From the NCBI GenBank assembly GCA_003605055.1, contig QZKP01000010.1, positions 1 to 51,018 of the forward strand: a stretch of DNA of 51,018 nucleotides, read 5' to 3'. The notes beneath the pieces are model-generated. The model ran no database searches and was not told where the DNA came from. It saw nothing but the letters and a program-made list of their open reading frames with translations. Source of the DNA: Desulfarculus sp. Its GTDB lineage: Bacteria > Desulfobacterota > Desulfarculia > Desulfarculales > Desulfarculaceae. Numbering within the stretch: position 1 is the stretch's first letter; each line of letters opens with the position of its first letter. Shown piece by piece: positions 25,185 to 34,401 of the stretch. The position numbers were made by a program, and so were the translations under genes.

Positions 25185-28100
25185 CACATCACTCCCTCCA
25201 ACAGTCCTTCCACCTGGCTGAGTATCTGGTCGTCCTCGTACCAATTGAGCTGGATGGCCTTGGCCGGGCACTCGGCCGCGCAGATGCCGCAGCCCCGGCA
25301 CAGGGCCTCGTCTATCTCGCTCACCCCCTCCTGGTTGATGCGCGGCACCCCGTAGGGGCAGCTCAACACGCACACCAGGCAGGCGGCGCAGCGCTCGGGG
25401 TCCACCCGCGAGGTCACTGGCGACAGGGCCAGCTCGGTCTGGGACAGCAGGGTGGCGGCCCGCCCGGCGGCGGCCTGGGCCTGGGCGATGCTCTCGCCCA
25501 CCAGCTTGGGGCCGTGGGCCGTGCCGCAGACGTAGACCCCCTCGCTGGCCATGTCCACCGGCCGCAGCTTGACGTGGGCCTCCAGCAAATAGCCGTCCTG
25601 GTTGCGGGCCAGCTTCATGATGGAGGAAAGCTCATCGGTGTCCTGGGGGCGCATGCCGGCGCTCAGGGCCAGCAGGTCGGCCCGGACGGATATGGGCCGG
25701 CCCAGCACGTGGTCCAGGAAGCTCACCCGCAGGCCCTCGGGCGCGGCCTCCACCTGGGGGGGCTGCTCCAGGTCGAAGCGGAAGAAGAGCACGCCCTTCT
25801 GGCGGGCCTGGGTGTAGTAGTCCTCCATGAGCCCGTAGGTGCGGATGTCGCGGTAGAGCACGTACACCTGCAGCTCGGGGTCGGCCTCCTTGAGGTGCAG
25901 GGCGTTTTTCACCGCGCTCTGGCAGCAGATGCGCGAGCAGTTGGGACACTCGTCGTTGCGCGAGCCCACGCACTGGATCATCACCACCGCGCGCAGGTCC
26001 CCCGCCCCCTTTTCGCGCAGGCGCTGGGCCAGCTCCACCTGGGTCAGCACCCGGGGGTCCTGGCCGTAGAGGTACTCGCTGGGCTGGTACTCGCCGGCGC
26101 CGGTGGCCAGAATCAGGGCGCCATGGTTGATCTTGCGCTCGTACATGCCCGGCCCCACGATCACCTCGGTGGTGAAGTTGCCGCGGAAGCCGCTGAACTT
26201 GACCACCAGGGTCTGGGTGAGCACCTGGATTCTTTCGTGGCCGCTCACCCGCTCCACCAGGCGGTCCAGGTGGGCGTTGATGTCCGCGCCCTCGATGGTG
26301 GCCGTGAGCCGGCGGGCGAAGCCGCCCAGTTGGGGCTCCTTTTCCACCAGCACCACCTCGAAGCCCTGCTCGGCCACGCCCAGGGCCGCGGTGAGGCCGG
26401 CCACCCCCCCGCCCACCACCAGGGCCCGCTGGTTCACGCCCACCGTCTTCTCGGGCAGGGCCTTGAGGGTCGCCGCCCGGGCCACGGCCATGCGCACCAG
26501 GTCCTTGGCCTTGTCCGTGGCCTTGGCCGGCTCGCCCTGGTGCACCCAGGAGTCCTGGTTGCGGATGTTGGCCATCTCAAAAAGGTACTTGTTCAGGCCG
26601 CAGGCGCGCAGGGTGTCCATGAATATGGGCTCGTGGGTCTTGGGGCTGCAGGAGGCCACCACCACCCGGTTGAGGCGGTGCTCCTTGATCTTCTGCTTCA
26701 TCTGCTCCTGCACGTCCTGGGAGCAGACGAACAGGCCGTTGTCGGTGTGCACCACGTGGGGCAGGGTGGCGGCGTAGCGGGTCACCTCGGGCACGTCCAC
26801 CACCCCGGCGATGTTGATGCCGCACTTGCAGACGAACACCCCCACCCGCGGCTCCTGGCCGGCCACCTCCAGCTCCGGCGGCACCTCCAGGCTGCGCGTG
26901 GCCGACCAGCGGGCCGGGGCCAACTGCCCGGCGGCGGCGCAGGCCGCGGCGCTGGCCTCGGTGACCGAGCTGGGGATGTCCTTGGGCCCCTGGAAGCTTC
27001 CGCAGACCAGGACCCCCGGCCGGCTGGTGGCCACCGGCGCCAGGGGCTCGGTGGCCGCGAAGCGGTAGCGGTCCAGCTCCACGCCCAGGCGCTCCGCCAG
27101 CTCGGCGGCCTCCGGGGCCACCTCCAGCCCCACGGAGAGCACCACCAGGTCGAAGGCCTCCTCTTGGGCCTGGCCGTCGCTGCTGGCGTACTCGATGCGC
27201 ACCCCGCCGTCGGCCGGGTCGTCCCACAGGGTGTGGGCCCGGGACTTGATGAAGCGCACCCCCTCCTGGTCCCGCGCCCGCAGGAAGTAACGCTCGTAGT
27301 CCTTGCCGAAGGTGCGCAGGTCCATGTTGAAGATCGCGCAGTCCAGGTCCTGGTGGGCGTGCTCCTTGGCCACCAGGGCCTGTTTGATGGCGTACATGCA
27401 GCACACCGAAGAGCAGTAGCCGTTGCCGCACTGGTTCAGGTCGCGCGAGCCCACGCACTGCAGCCAGGCGATCTTTTTGGGCTCCTGGTGGTCCGAGGGC
27501 CGCACCAGATGGCCCTGGGTGGGCCCTCCCGGGCTGAGCAGGCGCTCGAACTCCAGGCTGGTGACCACGTTGGGGTTGAGCCCGTAGCGGTAGTCCAGGC
27601 CTGTGAACTGGGGCTGGAAGGGACGGCAGCCGCTGGCCAGGATCACCGAGCCCACCTGCAGCCGCTGCTCGCGGGGCCGCTGGCCGTGGTCTATGGCCTC
27701 GGCCAGGCAGGCCTGCATGCAGAGCATGCACTCGGCGCAGCCGGCGCAGGCCAGGCAGCGCGAGGCCTCGGCCCGGGCCGCCTCCTCGTCCAGGGGGCCC
27801 ACCACCTCGCCGAAGGAGCGCGCCCGCTCCACGGGGTCGGCCTGCGGCGGGCGGCGCCTGGCCTGGGGCTTGGCCTTCACCTGGGGCGCCTCCACGGCCT
27901 GCCAGTCCTTTTGGCGGCCCTGGGCCAGGTCCGCCCCGTCCAGCAGCCGGACCACCGAGCGGGCCGCCTCCTTGCCCTGGGCCACGGCCTGGATGACCGT
28001 GGCCGGCCCCAGCACCGCGTCGCCGCCGGCAAAGACGTGGGGCAGGCTGCTCTGCAGGGTGAGGGGGTCCACCTGCAGGCAATGCTTGGGCCCCACCTGG

Positions 28101-29659
28101 AGGTTGCAGGTCTGGTCCAGGCACGCCAGGTCCGGCTCCTGGCCGATGGCGGCCAGGGCTCCGTCCGCCTCTATGACGTACTCGGAGCCGGGTATCTCCT
28201 GGGGCCGGGCGCGGCCCGAGGCATCGGGCGCCCCCAGCTCCATCCTGATCACCTCCACCCCCAGGAGCCGGCCGTTTTGGGAGAGGAAGCGCTTGGGCGC
28301 CACCAGGTACTCTATCTTGACGCCCTCCTCCAGGGCTTCCTCGGTCTCCTCCTCGTAGGCCGGCATCTCGGCCCGGGTACGGCGGTAGAGGATGGTAACT
28401 TCTTCACTGCCCAGGCGCAGGGCGGTGCGGGCCGAGTCCAGGGCCACGTTGCCGCCGCCCACCACCACCACCCGTTGGCCCGGGGCCTGGGCCTGGCCCA
28501 AGGCCGCCCGGCGCAGGAACTCCACCCCCGGCTGCACGCCGGCCGTCTGCTCGCCCTCTACGCCCAGGCTGAGGCAGTGGTGGGCGCCCAGGGCCATGAT
28601 AACCGCCTTGTAACCCTCTTCTTGCAGCGAGGCCAGGGTGAAGTCCCGGCCCAGGCCGGCGTCCAGGCGTATCTCCACGCCCAGGGCCTTGATGTAGTCG
28701 ATCTCGTAGTCCAGGATGCGCGGGGGCAGGCGGTAGTCGGGGATGCCCACCCTGAGCATGCCGCCGGCCACGGGCAGGGCCTCGAAGATGGTTACGCCGA
28801 TGCCCTCCAGGGCCAGGTAGTAGGCCGCGGCCAGCCCGGCCGGCCCGGAGCCGATGATGGCCACCTTCTCCGGCCGCGGCGGCTTGGTCTCGGGCAGGTC
28901 CATCTCGCCCTGGGCGATCTCCCACTCGGCTACGAAGCGCTTGAGGTCGCGGATGGCGATGGGCTCGTCCAGCTTGCCCCGGGCGCAGGCCGCCTCGCAG
29001 GGGTGGGTGCAGACCCGGCCGCAGACCGCGGGCAGGGGGTTCTCCTGGCGGATGACGGCCAGGGCCTCGCGATAGCGGCCCGCGGCGATGAGGTTCACGT
29101 AGCCCTGCACGCTGATGCCGGCCGGGCAGGCTACCTTGCAGGGGCTCTGGCCCAGCTTGCTGATGGCGTAGGCCCCGGGAATGGCCTGGGGGTAGCGCTT
29201 GTAGGCGGCCCGGCGCAGGGACAGGCCGGCGTCGTACTCGTTGCTCAGGCCGATGGGGCAGACCTTGGCGCACTCGCCGCAGGCGGTGCACTTGGCCAGG
29301 TCCACGAAGCGGGGGTATTGCCGCACCGAGGCGGTGAAGTCGCCCGCCTGGCCCTCCAGCCCCAGCAGCTCGGCGTTGGTGATTAGCTCTATGTTAAGAT
29401 GCCGGCCGACCTCGACCAGTTTGGGCGAGATGATTCACATGGCGCAGTCGTTGGTCGGGAAGGTCTTGTCCAGTTGGGACATCAGGCCGCCGATGGCCGG
29501 GTCCCGCTCCAGGAGGTACACGTAGTACCCGGAGTTGGCCAGGTCCAGGGAGGCCTGCATGCCCGCGATGCCGCCGCCCACCACCATGACCTTGCCCACC
29601 GGCCGGGCCGCGGCCTGGCCGCCCGCGTCTCCCGCTCCCGCTGCCTTGCTGTCTGCCAT
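25184..29659 (-). CDS. hdrA: HdrA fusion protein (HdrA-GltD-like-HdrA) with selenocysteine
   Basis: The frame starts ATG 29657-29659 ([10 protein letters not shown], after AAGGATG) and reads through a TGA at codon 75 (29435-29437). The site is [19 protein letters not shown]; HdrA normally has Cys there (DCxMC), so Sec is expected. The length is 1491 residues. Order: FAD Rossmann [12 protein letters not shown] (about 26), ferredoxin site [12 protein letters not shown] (about 124), a GltD/NfnB-like part ([13 protein letters not shown] about 174, [14 protein letters not shown] about 269, [13 protein letters not shown] about 410), further HdrA sequence, a second HdrA half (about 960-1350, [14 protein letters not shown]), and two C-terminal 4Fe-4S sites ([24 protein letters not shown]). 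HdrA holds the bifurcating FAD. Confidence 0.9.
29402..29419 (-). promoter_or_regulatory. Candidate bacterial SECIS hairpin of hdrA
   Basis: Fifteen nt after the UGA begins CTGGTCG, which pairs with CGGCCGG (7 bp, two G-U) around the loop AGGT. The GG/U-containing apical loop at 23-26 nt is the geometry expected of a bacterial SECIS. Confidence 0.55.
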
Positions 29660-29714
29660 TGGCTTCATCCTTATATGCAGGGGGTGAAACCGGGCCAATC
29701 CTGCTGGTCCGGGT

Positions 29715-30584
29715 TCAACTAATGGCCTCCAATATGCGGGGCAGCCGCTCCTCCCAGCCCAGGGGGGAGATCATCACCCCGCTATAGCCGGCGGCCTTGA
29801 CGCCCTGGATCAGCTCCACCGCGATCTCCACGCATTCGCGCACCCGGTCCGGGGCCGCCTTGAGCCGCTCGATGAGCAAGCGGGGCATTTGCACGTTCTT
29901 GACGTGCATGTCTATGGCCCGGGCCATGCCCACCGACTTGAGCAGCAGCACGTTGGGGATGATCTTGACCGGCCGCCCGGCCAGGTGCTTGACGAAGCCG
30001 GCCAACTGCTCCAGGTCGAACACCGGCGGCGTGACGAAGAACTCGGCGCCGGCCGCCAGCTTCTGGTCCAGGGCGGCCAGCTCCTGGGGCACCGCGCCCA
30101 AGACGCCGGTGTTGAGCGTGGCGCCCATGGTGAAACTGGGCGCCCCCTCCATCTCCACCCCGGACATGTCCCGGCCGCGCGTAAGCTTCTGGATCACCTG
30201 CAACAGCTCCACCAGCTCCAGGTCGTAGACCGGCCGGGCCTTGTGGTGGTCGCCGAAGCTGGGGGGCTCGCCCTCCACGGCCATGACGTTGGGCACCCCC
30301 AGGGCCGCGGCCGCCAGCAGGTCGGCCTGCAGGGCCAGGCGGTTGCGGTCGCGGCAGCAGACCTGCAGGATGGTCTCCAGGCCCTTGGCCGCCAGGAGCA
30401 CGCAGCCGCCCAGGGAGCTGAGCTTCATCACCGCGTTGGACATCTCCGGCACCACCACGGCGTCCACCCGGCCCTTGATCCGCTGGGCGTGGCCCAGAAA
30501 GGCGGTTACGTCCACGCCCTTGGGCGGCTCCAACTCGGCCAGCACCGCGAACTCGCCGGCCGCCAATTTGTCCTTGAGACCCAT
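29715..30584 (-). CDS. Second MetF-like methylenetetrahydrofolate reductase
   Basis: The ATG at 30582-30584 has a very strong ribosome site (GGGGGAGGAG), giving 289 residues; upstream in-frame sequence lacks any motif. The TIM-barrel motifs of the MTHFR family are present: [15 protein letters not shown] (ExxPPkg), [17 protein letters not shown] and [15 protein letters not shown]. It is clearly more diverged than the MetF at 23118 and has lost the VTDN segment (PEMSNAVM here). As the first gene of the operon it may bind a different C1 carrier form or serve as a structural paralogue in the MTHFR complex. The stop is separated by 55 bp from hdrA. Function beyond the family is inferred. Confidence 0.88.
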   Translation of the reverse strand: MGLKDKLAAGEFAVLAELEPPKGVDVTAFLGHAQRIKGRVDAVVVPEMSNAVMKLSSLGGCVLLAAKGLETILQVCCRDRNRLALQADLLAAAALGVPNVMAVEGEPPSFGDHHKARPVYDLELVELLQVIQKLTRGRDMSGVEMEGAPSFTMGATLNTGVLGAVPQELAALDQKLAAGAEFFVTPPVFDLEQLAGFVKHLAGRPVKIIPNVLLLKSVGMARAIDMHVKNVQMPRLLIERLKAAPDRVRECVEIAVELIQGVKAAGYSGVMISPLGWEERLPRILEAIS

Positions 30585-31203
30585 CTCCTCCCCCTGCCTC
30601 GGGCGCCTGTCTGTCCGCGCGTGCAGGCTCGCCGGTTGCCTTGGGCAGCGGCGCAACCGCCCCGCTCCGGCCAACCAACAATGACGCCCAGTTAAGCGGG
30701 CCTGATCACGCCGAGCCCCCGGGGGCGCCACCCAAGACGGCGGGGGGCCGGAAATACAACTAAGAAGTCCAGCCTCCGTAAGGCGCTGGGTTGTGCCAGA
30801 CTAATCCGGTTAGCCACGGGGAGAGTGAGGGGTAAGCGGGGGTGGAAAGCTGATGGGAGGTGATCTTGCGCAGATCGCAGAAGGTTGTGGTCCTGGCACC
30901 GCTCATCGCGTAACACCTGGCGAGCAGAGGGAAAAAACTGAGGCAATTAATAGTCATTATTCCGTAGGCGCGTTTTTGTTGTCAAGGCAGTTGGCGCGGA
31001 GGCGCCGGGCCAGCCCGGCTTGTTATCAATTTCCGCCGTGGGCTATGATTAGTCAGGCCGGAGGCTCTGTCTCCAGGCTCCGGGGATGCCAAGGTCCGCG
31101 GCGTTGCCGCCCCGGACCGCCCCTTCGCGCCAGGCCGCCTCTTTTGCCCGCTGAATCTCGGCGCGCAGCCCCGGCCCCGAACCTCTAGCCCGAGGGAGCG
31201 AGT
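30585..31203. other. 619-bp divergent region between metF2 and the CoA ligase gene
   Basis: No gene is supported; short open frames here show no motif. A 7-bp GC stem GCCGGGC-CA-GCCCGGC lies at 31004-31019, and an AT-rich patch (aattaatagtcattatt, about 30944-30960) probably marks promoter DNA. A purine-rich stretch at about 30820-30850 (plus strand) has no recognised riboswitch consensus. The start-proximal sequence of the plus gene holds CGAGGGAGCGAGT, a ribosome site. Confidence 0.45.
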
Positions 31204-32487
31204 ATGCCGGGCCAGCAACGGTGGGGACGTTTCCTGAACCGGGAGGCGGAGACCAAGGACTGGGCGCTGCGGCTGCCGGAGCTGGAGCAACGCTTCTTAA
31301 AGACCTTGCGCCGCGCCGCCGCCCGCTCCCAGGCCTACGGCGACCTGTACCAGCAGGCGGGGGTGGACGCGCAAGGCATCCGGGGCCTGGCGGACCTGGC
31401 CCGGCTGCCCATCCTGCGCATGAGCGACCTGGTGCGCCGGCAGGAGCAAGCCCCGCCCTTCGGCGGCTTTGAAACTCAGCCGGCCGAGCGCTTCCCCCGC
31501 ATCTACGTCAACCCGGGCTTCCTCTGGCAGCCCGGCGAGTCGCCCCACCGGGACACCTCCTGGGCCGAGGCCCTGTGCGCCGGCGGGCTGTTGCCCGGCG
31601 ACCGGGTGCTCAACACCTTCAGCTACCACCTTTGGCCCTATGCCCACATGCTCGACGAGTCGGCCCAGATGCTGGGGGCCACCGTGGTGCCCGGCGGCAC
31701 GGGCAACGCCTTCATGCAGGTGCGCATCATGCGCAAGCTGGCGGTCAAGGCCTACCTGGGCACCCCCAGCTTCCTGATGACCCTGGCCCAGCGGGCCGAG
31801 GCCATGGGCCTGGACCCCGCCCAGGACCTGAGCCTGGAGGCCGCGGTGGTGGGGGCGGAGATGCTCTCCGAGTCCCTGCGCCTCCGGCTGCAGGAAAAGC
31901 TGGGCATCAGCGTGCGCCAGGCCTACGGCACGGTGTACCTGGGCTGCCTGGGCTACGAGTGCCAACAGGCCCGCGGCCTGCACGTGCCCGACGGCGTCCT
32001 GGTGGAGGTGGTGGACCCCCAGACCGGCCGGCCCCAGCCGCCGGGGACGCCCGGCGAGGTGGTGGCCAGCCACCTGGACCCGGCCTACCCCATGATCCGC
32101 CTGGCCACCGGCGACCTGTCCCTGTGGGCCCAGGGGAGTTGCCCCTGCGGCCGCAGCGGCCCCCGCCTGCAGCGCATCCTGGGGCGCATTGACCAAGCCG
32201 TCAAGGTGCGCGGCACCTTCGTGCACCCCTGGCAGATAGACGAGGTGTTCGCGGCCCGGCCCGAGGTCTTCAAGTACCAAGCCGCGGTGAGCCGCCAGCA
32301 GGACCAGGACCTCATCACCCTCCTGGTGGAGCTCCGGGAGGGGGTGGAGCCCACCCCGGAGCTGCGGCGGCAGTTGGAGCAGGAGCTGCGCGAGTTCCTC
32401 ACCGTCAAGGGCGAGGTGGAGTTCCTCCCCCAGGGCACCATACCCGACTTCCACGGCAAGATCGTGGACCGCAGAAAGTGGGATTAG
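31204..32487 (+). CDS. Phenylacetate-CoA ligase-like acyl-adenylating enzyme (PaaK type)
   Basis: This 427-residue member of the ANL superfamily has the short PaaK-type layout. It has LARLPILRMSDLVRRQEQ near residue 65, a glycine-rich nucleotide loop VVPGGTGN near 160 (the usual SSGTTG/STGTTG place), QAYGTVYLGCLGYECQQ near 237, IRLATGDLSLWAQGSCPCGR near 300 and the C-terminal domain signature QRILGRIDQAVKVRGTFVHP. The final residues DFHGKIVDRRKW contain the catalytic-lysine position typical for the family. It activates an aryl or alkyl carboxylate to the CoA thioester using ATP. The substrate is not identified; the ACT gene follows by 27 bp. Confidence 0.9.
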   Translation: MPGQQRWGRFLNREAETKDWALRLPELEQRFLKTLRRAAARSQAYGDLYQQAGVDAQGIRGLADLARLPILRMSDLVRRQEQAPPFGGFETQPAERFPRIYVNPGFLWQPGESPHRDTSWAEALCAGGLLPGDRVLNTFSYHLWPYAHMLDESAQMLGATVVPGGTGNAFMQVRIMRKLAVKAYLGTPSFLMTLAQRAEAMGLDPAQDLSLEAAVVGAEMLSESLRLRLQEKLGISVRQAYGTVYLGCLGYECQQARGLHVPDGVLVEVVDPQTGRPQPPGTPGEVVASHLDPAYPMIRLATGDLSLWAQGSCPCGRSGPRLQRILGRIDQAVKVRGTFVHPWQIDEVFAARPEVFKYQAAVSRQQDQDLITLLVELREGVEPTPELRRQLEQELREFLTVKGEVEFLPQGTIPDFHGKIVDRRKWD

Positions 32488-32514
32488 CCCCGGCGGGTCC
32501 CGCCTGAGGTGGCC

Positions 32515-33018
32515 ATGGAAAAGATCAAGGTCGGCGGATTGATGCAGAGCGATGGCCGGGCCTTGGTGCGCGTTCTGTCCGCCGGCAACCTCATGGACGC
32601 GCCGGGGATCATCCTGGCGGCCCTGGCCGCGCGCGGCATCAACGTGGAGCTGCTGGTGCAGGCCGTGGACCTGGAGGACGCGGCCAACTTCGCCTTGGTG
32701 GTGGCCCAAAAGGACCTGGAGCAGGCCCTGGTAATCCTGGAGGGCCTGAAGGCAGACGTGGAGGCCAGGGGCATCACCTACCTGCCGGACGTGTCTGTGC
32801 TCAGCATCTTCGGGCCCCACCTGCGCGAGAAGCCCAAGATACCGGGGATCATGTTCACCTCCCTGGCCTCGGCCGGCGTGGGCATCCTGGCCATCAGCAC
32901 CTCCATCTCCAGCGTCTCCTGCGTGGTGGAGGGGCGGCAGTTGGGCCAGGCCCTGGAGGTGCTCTCCGAGCGCTTCGAGCTGCCCTACAAGGCCCTGCAG
33001 CGCCCCAAGAACTGGTAG
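32515..33018 (+). CDS. Tandem ACT-domain protein
   Basis: Read from ATG 32515 after GAGGTGG, giving 167 residues. Two ACT-like halves are seen: ALVRVLSAGNLMDAPGIILA and, near residue 95, a second one with SVLSIFGPHLREKPKIPGIM and VGILAISTSISSVSCVVEG. The second half resembles the regulatory C-terminus of aspartokinases, but no kinase domain is fused. ACT domains bind amino acids or related small molecules. Genes of this type commonly follow PaaK-like ligases in anaerobes, which suggests it regulates or partners the ligase allosterically. The role is inferred from position. Confidence 0.88.
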   Translation: MEKIKVGGLMQSDGRALVRVLSAGNLMDAPGIILAALAARGINVELLVQAVDLEDAANFALVVAQKDLEQALVILEGLKADVEARGITYLPDVSVLSIFGPHLREKPKIPGIMFTSLASAGVGILAISTSISSVSCVVEGRQLGQALEVLSERFELPYKALQRPKNW

Positions 33019-33169
33019 GGGCCGCCGGCGACGGCGCCAGCCTCCGGACGGCGCTGGGTGCTTTTGCTGAGCAGCTCGGCGATGTTTGCGGCGGCCTCAG
33101 AGATGACGCAGCCCCCCACAGGGGCGCCGGGAGCCGCGGCTGACGATATACACATCCCCCGTCTTCACT

Positions 33170-33208
33170 AAAAAAAGCCCCGGGGCCACCAAAACAGGTG
33201 ACCGAGGC
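33170..33208 (-). terminator. Rho-independent terminator, minus strand
   Basis: On the minus strand an imperfect stem (right-hand arm 33197-33208, left-hand arm 33177-33190, loop TGTTTT) of about 12 bp is followed by seven Ts (33170-33176). It lies at the end of the structured element at 33177-33292. Confidence 0.65.
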
Positions 33209-33292
33209 CTCTCCGTAATAGGGCTGGCGTCCCCAAACGGGTACCGGGAATAAACCGGTGCGGGGGAGTGAGCCGGTGCGAGTGGCTTACGG
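33177..33292 (-). ncRNA. Unidentified structured element, possible small RNA
   Basis: The about 115-bp stretch has long-range pairing CCGTAA (33213-33218) with TTACGG (33287-33292), a hairpin ACCGG-GAATAAA-CCGGT (33243-33259), a small CCC/GGG hairpin (33232-33241) and a direct repeat CCGGTGCG at 33255-33262 and 33273-33280. It ends in the terminator above on the minus strand. It shows no open reading frame and matched no riboswitch or structural RNA I recognise. Strand is chosen from the terminator. Confidence 0.35.
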
Positions 33293-33315
33293 CCGAGTTA
33301 AAAAACAGTTGACTG

Positions 33316-33347
33316 AAAAATTAAGAGCCGCAGGCAACCGGCCTGCG
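33316..33347 (-). terminator. Terminator of the flavoprotein gene at 33402-34202
   Basis: On the minus strand CGCAGGC-CGGTT-GCCTGCG (7-bp stem, 33329-33347) is followed by GCTCTTAATTTTT. It lies about 55 bp after the stop of the NADPH-dependent FMN reductase-like gene. Confidence 0.6.
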
Positions 33348-33401
33348 CTGGCCTGAATCTCTTTTGGGTGAAAATTATTAAAAAGCAGAAAATTGATCGA
33401 G

Positions 33402-34202
33402 CTAGTCTTTTTCAAACAACGTGACCCCGGCTTCATAGACCCGGCCTATTTCCTTGAGGGACTCCAGAGGATTCCCCGAGGCTTTTAAGGCCTCTGCCCT
33501 GGCCAGACCTTGAGCCGGTGATATGTCTTCAGGCAAAGTACGGCAAGTCAAGGCGGCCAGCAGCTGTCGTTCCTCAGCACGGCTCATACCCAGGTACGGC
33601 AGATCGTCGTACCATAAAAGCCTCTCCTCCAGGCTTGCAAAGGGCCGGCGCTGGTCAGCTAGCCCGGCCAGTTGCCCTCCCTGCTCGGCTGCCCTGTCCA
33701 GGGCCTCCTGGAAATTAAACCGCGTGGCTGGCAAGGGAGCCAAGGCGCGCATCTGCATCATCTGAAAAAAATGGTAGATCGGTCTCAGCCCCGAAACCAA
33801 ACCGTTGCCGGTGCCCCCGGCTGTAGCTAGGCCCAAGGCTGGCAAGCCATTCAAAGGGCCGGTGCGGGCGTACACCCTGAACATCTTCAGGATCATATAC
33901 TTGACCAGGCCGCTGACATCCCACCAGTAGACGGGCGTACCAAGCACCAGGGCTCCACAGTTCAATAATTTTTTGCTCAGGAATGCAAAGGCCTCATCTG
34001 GGAAGCTACATTTCAGATTGTCCTTGCACACCCAGGGCAAGCAGTCCTGGCAGGGGGCCACCACGCTATCCTTCAACTGAATCAACTCGGTGCTTGCGCC
34101 GGCTAGGGCTGCTCCCTCCAGGGCGGCTGAGACCAGTTGGTTGGTACGCCCTTCCGGATTCGGGCTGCCCACAAGCCCGAGCACTGTTTTCTTTTGGCTC
34201 AT
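33402..34202 (-). CDS. Flavodoxin-fold NAD(P)H-dependent FMN reductase family protein
   Basis: This 266-residue protein starts MSQKKTVLGLVGSPNPEGRT, where GSPNPEGRTNQL is the FMN phosphate loop. A Cys-rich insertion follows (PCQDCLPWVCKDNLKC, residues 50-65), typical of the iron-sulfur flavoprotein-like branch in anaerobes. GTPVYWWDVSGLVKYMI is the second flavin contact. The about 90 residues at the C-terminus extend the usual fold. It lies 199 bp after tctA of the second TTT operon on the same strand, so cotranscription is possible but not assured. It may be a reductase for a quinone, aromatic or metal compound, but the substrate is unknown. Confidence 0.87.
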   Translation of the reverse strand: MSQKKTVLGLVGSPNPEGRTNQLVSAALEGAALAGASTELIQLKDSVVAPCQDCLPWVCKDNLKCSFPDEAFAFLSKKLLNCGALVLGTPVYWWDVSGLVKYMILKMFRVYARTGPLNGLPALGLATAGGTGNGLVSGLRPIYHFFQMMQMRALAPLPATRFNFQEALDRAAEQGGQLAGLADQRRPFASLEERLLWYDDLPYLGMSRAEERQLLAALTCRTLPEDISPAQGLARAEALKASGNPLESLKEIGRVYEAGVTLFEKD

Positions 34203-34401
34203 GGTTTCTACCTGGTTACTGATGTGTTACAGGTAAGGCAATGATGCTGAAACTCAGCCTCGGCCGCCATGATAGCACGCTGGGGAGGGCGGCCCAAAAG
34301 GTTCCGACCCCGTTGAATACACCCTACAGAAAACCGCTAATTTTTCTGGCTCGGCCGCCAAGAGAGACTTGGACCAGCGGGTGTGCGGTGCTTCGTGCTC
34401 C

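Noticed and set aside
25184..29326. hdrA as two separate genes split at the TGA 29435-29437
   Set aside because: The conserved FAD loop, DCAM segment and IISPK continuation lie in the same frame on both sides, as in unbroken HdrA with Cys at the site.
25514..29386. 1290-codon open frame opposite hdrA
   Set aside because: It is antisense to a gene with conserved motifs, rich in Gly/His/Ala of the type made by reading GC-rich DNA, and has no ribosome site.
30853..31188. Open frame upstream of the PaaK-like gene
   Set aside because: No motif and overlaps likely promoter DNA for the neighbouring genes.
33170..33300. Cobalamin, glycine, TPP or cyclic di-GMP riboswitch
   Set aside because: None of the conserved core sequences of these classes is present; left as an unidentified structured element.
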